From an uncultured Acidobacteriia bacterium (lineage in GTDB: Bacteria > Acidobacteriota > Terriglobia > Bryobacterales > Bryobacteraceae): a stretch of DNA of 64,000 nt. The notes under the pieces were generated by a model, which had not been told where the DNA came from, ran no database searches, and worked only from the letters and a program-made list of their open reading frames with translations. A program made the translations under genes and the position numbers. The stretch spans positions 1-64,000 of the forward strand of contig CAIKMJ010000019.1 in NCBI GenBank assembly GCA_903828455.1, in the 5' to 3' direction. Position 1 is the stretch's first letter; every line of letters starts with the position of its first letter. This document shows positions 62,187 to 64,000 of this stretch, piece by piece.

Positions 62187-63080
62187 ATGACTTCCGCCCA
62201 CGAGACGGCCGGCTGCCTGCTCTGCCGGTCCGGCGGCGTGCGACTCTACACGCAGCGCGACTTAAATTGCCGGCTCGACGGGGAGTTTGGACAGAACTAC
62301 TGTCCCGCCTGCGATTTGTTCTTCCTCTCGCCGCGCGTTCCCGAGCACGACATTCACCGCTATTACCCCGCGACTTACCAGCCCTGGCGTCCCGTTCGCT
62401 ACGCTTCCCTGCTCTACCGCATCGCCGGAGCCCTGTCGATACCGCAAATCCGACGCCGCCGCATCGCCAGATTCCTTTCCGGCGGCCGTATCTTCGACGC
62501 CGGTTGCGGCTCCGGCGCCTTTCTTGCCGCGCTCAACGATCAGGCATGGCAGAAGTTCGGCATGGACGTAACGCTGCCGGACTCCGGACTCTGCGCCGGC
62601 CAGTTCCACACAGGCCACTTCGACCGCGAACCCACCCGGATGGAACCGGTCGACGCCATAACCATGTGGCACGTCTTCGAGCACTTCTACCATCCGCGCC
62701 AGGCCCTGAGCAACGCTGCCGCCTTGCTTCGGCCGGGTGGATACCTGTTCATTTCCATCCCCAATCCGCACAGCATCGAACGCCGCGTTTTCGGCAAATA
62801 CTGGGCCGGCTGGGACCCGCCCCGGCACATCGCCACTTACTCCCGGCGCGCGCTCGAAACCCTGCTCACGGAAGCGGGCTTTCGCCTGCAGGCCATCGTT
62901 CCCGACGCCACAGGCGTGGACTGGAGTTTCAATCTCAATTTATTGATGAGCGCGCGCGGCCACTCGCTCCGGCTGCACGAATCGCTCGTGCTTCGCGCAC
63001 TCCTCTCGCCGCTGGCCCTTCTCTCCCGGCTTCTGCGCCGCTCCGGTTCCACGCTATACGTCGCACGCCGCCTGACCTGA
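62187..63080 (+). CDS. Class I SAM methyltransferase with N-terminal zinc-ribbon-like Cys
   Basis: 297 residues from the ATG at 62187; an upstream TTG at 62175 is an alternative. The N-terminus has CLLCRSGG and later YCPACDLFF, a Cys-x2-Cys pair twice, as in Methyltransf_13-type proteins. The SAM fold follows (IFDAGCGSGAFLAALNDQ, MWHVFEHFYHPRQALSNAAA, LRPGGYLFISIPNPHSIERR). These often act on nucleotide sugars or quinones; here it lies next to a TylF-type gene, so a sugar substrate is plausible. The start codon lies at the end of the 17-bp repeat array. Confidence 0.85.
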   Translation: MTSAHETAGCLLCRSGGVRLYTQRDLNCRLDGEFGQNYCPACDLFFLSPRVPEHDIHRYYPATYQPWRPVRYASLLYRIAGALSIPQIRRRRIARFLSGGRIFDAGCGSGAFLAALNDQAWQKFGMDVTLPDSGLCAGQFHTGHFDREPTRMEPVDAITMWHVFEHFYHPRQALSNAAALLRPGGYLFISIPNPHSIERRVFGKYWAGWDPPRHIATYSRRALETLLTEAGFRLQAIVPDATGVDWSFNLNLLMSARGHSLRLHESLVLRALLSPLALLSRLLRRSGSTLYVARRLT

Positions 63081-63270
63081 CCCAAAACCCACGCCCTTCA
63101 CCCAGGAACAAATCGCAGCCTCGCCCCCTGGCTGCCCATGGCATCAGGCCGCTCCAGCAACCCGCTGCGGCGGCGCGTGCACGGCGAAAATAAAGCTGAG
63201 GCGTGAACGTTGTAGCCTTTTCCTGTGAGCTTGATCGCACCCGCGGGATCTGCGCCGGAAGGACATGAAC

Positions 63271-63894
63271 ATGCGAAAAGGGTTTACCAGAAGACCGAAG
63301 CCGGATGAGCCCGCGGCGCCCGGCAGCAACTACATCACTCCGGGCGGCCTGCAGCGCCTTCACGATGAGCACCGCTTTCTGCTCACCAGGGAACGCCCGG
63401 CCGTGACGGCCGTGGTGGCGTGGGCCGCCAGCAACGGCGACCGGAGTGAAAATGCCGACTATCAATACGGCAAGCGGCGGTTGCGGCAAATCGACGGCCG
63501 GCTTCGCTTTCTCGGAAAGCGAATCGAAGCCGCCAGGGTGATCGACCCGGCAGCGCCGAGAACGGGGCAAGCCGCCACCAGAGCCTTCTTCGGCGCGACC
63601 GTTCGTTACGCCAACGCCGCCGGCGTCGAGCGAGTGGTGAGCATCGTGGGTACCGATGAAGTCGATCTCGCCCGGAACCACGTCAGTTGGGTCTCGCCCC
63701 TCGGCCGCGCCCTGCTGAAGTCTGCGCCCGGCGACAGCGTTGTCCTGCACGCGCCGGGCGGCACGGAATATCTGGACGTGCTGGAAGTGTTTTACGCGAG
63801 CATCGCGGTAGAGCCCTTCCGTGAGCCGCCCGGAGCCGAGTCCTCGTCCACGGGACCCCGCGGCGCGCGAAATCCCGGCCCAAACCCTGTTTGA
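63271..63894 (+). CDS. greB: Transcript cleavage factor GreB
   Basis: 207 residues from the ATG at 63271, which has GGAAGG 8 bases upstream; the ATG at 63265 is too close to it. The N-terminal coiled coil of Gre factors (NYITPGGLQRLHDEHRFLLT, ERPAVTAVVAWAASNGDRSE with the acidic tip NADYQYGKRRLRQID) is of the GreB type rather than GreA. The C-terminal FKBP-like domain is intact (VGTDEVDLARNHVSWVSPLG, LLKSAPGDSVVLHAPGG). It helps backtracked RNA polymerase cleave its transcript. The tail of about 30 residues is Pro/Gly-rich and not usual. Confidence 0.92.
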   Translation: MRKGFTRRPKPDEPAAPGSNYITPGGLQRLHDEHRFLLTRERPAVTAVVAWAASNGDRSENADYQYGKRRLRQIDGRLRFLGKRIEAARVIDPAAPRTGQAATRAFFGATVRYANAAGVERVVSIVGTDEVDLARNHVSWVSPLGRALLKSAPGDSVVLHAPGGTEYLDVLEVFYASIAVEPFREPPGAESSSTGPRGARNPGPNPV

Positions 63895-64000
63895 GGATTC
63901 CGCCCGCGCCGGTCAGCCCCACCCTCACCGGCAGAAGGAGGCAGAATCTGAAGCTCCGCACGGCCAATCCTAAACCGAGTTATACTCTCAATCGGATTGG
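63895..64000. other. Terminal intergenic stretch
   Basis: The last 106 bp hold no recognised gene. GAAGGAGG at about 63935 could be the ribosome binding site of a gene starting beyond or at the window edge, but no start codon is well placed. Confidence 0.35.

Overview
The window looks like a chromosomal piece of an Acidobacteriota bacterium, most likely order Bryobacterales (Solibacter relatives). It is GC-rich. Two secreted proteins end in the Solibacter-type C-terminal domain (TIGR03437-like). There is a 1214-residue TonB-dependent receptor with an N-terminal carboxypeptidase-regulatory domain, DUF6152 proteins, two PEP-CTERM proteins and many Sec-exported proteins of unknown function. No rRNA, tRNA, CRISPR array or insertion sequence was seen. 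The first ~0.87 kb does not fit: its composition differs and it holds a coding fragment resembling proteins abundant in dinoflagellate genomes, so the contig start is probably a chimeric join or host carry-over.

Layout. 1-0.87 kb: eukaryote-like segment with a long hairpin. 0.9-7.3 kb: hypothetical and secreted proteins with short tandem repeats between them, then a TadE-TadE-TadG pilus cassette on the minus strand. 7.5-18.4 kb: infC, a large YfhO-like membrane protein, metK with a clear terminator, a 50-residue membrane protein, a DUF2142 membrane protein, a Solibacter-type secreted protein, and a divergent pair of a SahR-like regulator (ArsR HTH plus methyltransferase fold) and ahcY. metK and ahcY are two steps of the SAM cycle. 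18.5-24 kb: a LysR regulator divergent from a dabB-dabA-cysD operon with 4-bp overlaps (a DAB-type inorganic carbon transporter joined to a CysD-like ATP pyrophosphatase). 24-35 kb: secreted phosphoesterase, Solibacter-type protein, TonB receptor, amidohydrolase, and an ECF sigma/anti-sigma pair.

35.7-41.7 kb: a complete tolC-adaptor-RND pump operon ending in a 66-residue DUF2892 protein. 41.7-51 kb: secreted proteins, including members of a family with six copies in this window, a PEP-CTERM protein, a second DUF2892 protein with a second ECF sigma/anti-sigma pair, an NHL beta-propeller and a double GlcG/HbpS-domain protein. 51-60 kb: a class A beta-lactamase-like protein with a methyltransferase, a YgiN-type monooxygenase, a cyclophilin, a TPR protein, a pentapeptide-repeat protein and an overlapping hemG-metallo-hydrolase-GT39 operon. 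60-64 kb: a PEP-CTERM protein, a TylF-type methyltransferase, a second methyltransferase preceded by a 17-bp repeat array that contains its start codon, and greB.

Scale features. Short intergenic tandem repeats, each with its own unit, recur through the window. The plus strand is G-rich left of about 35 kb and C-rich right of it regardless of gene direction, which suggests a replication-skew switch, a terminus-like position or a rearrangement junction.
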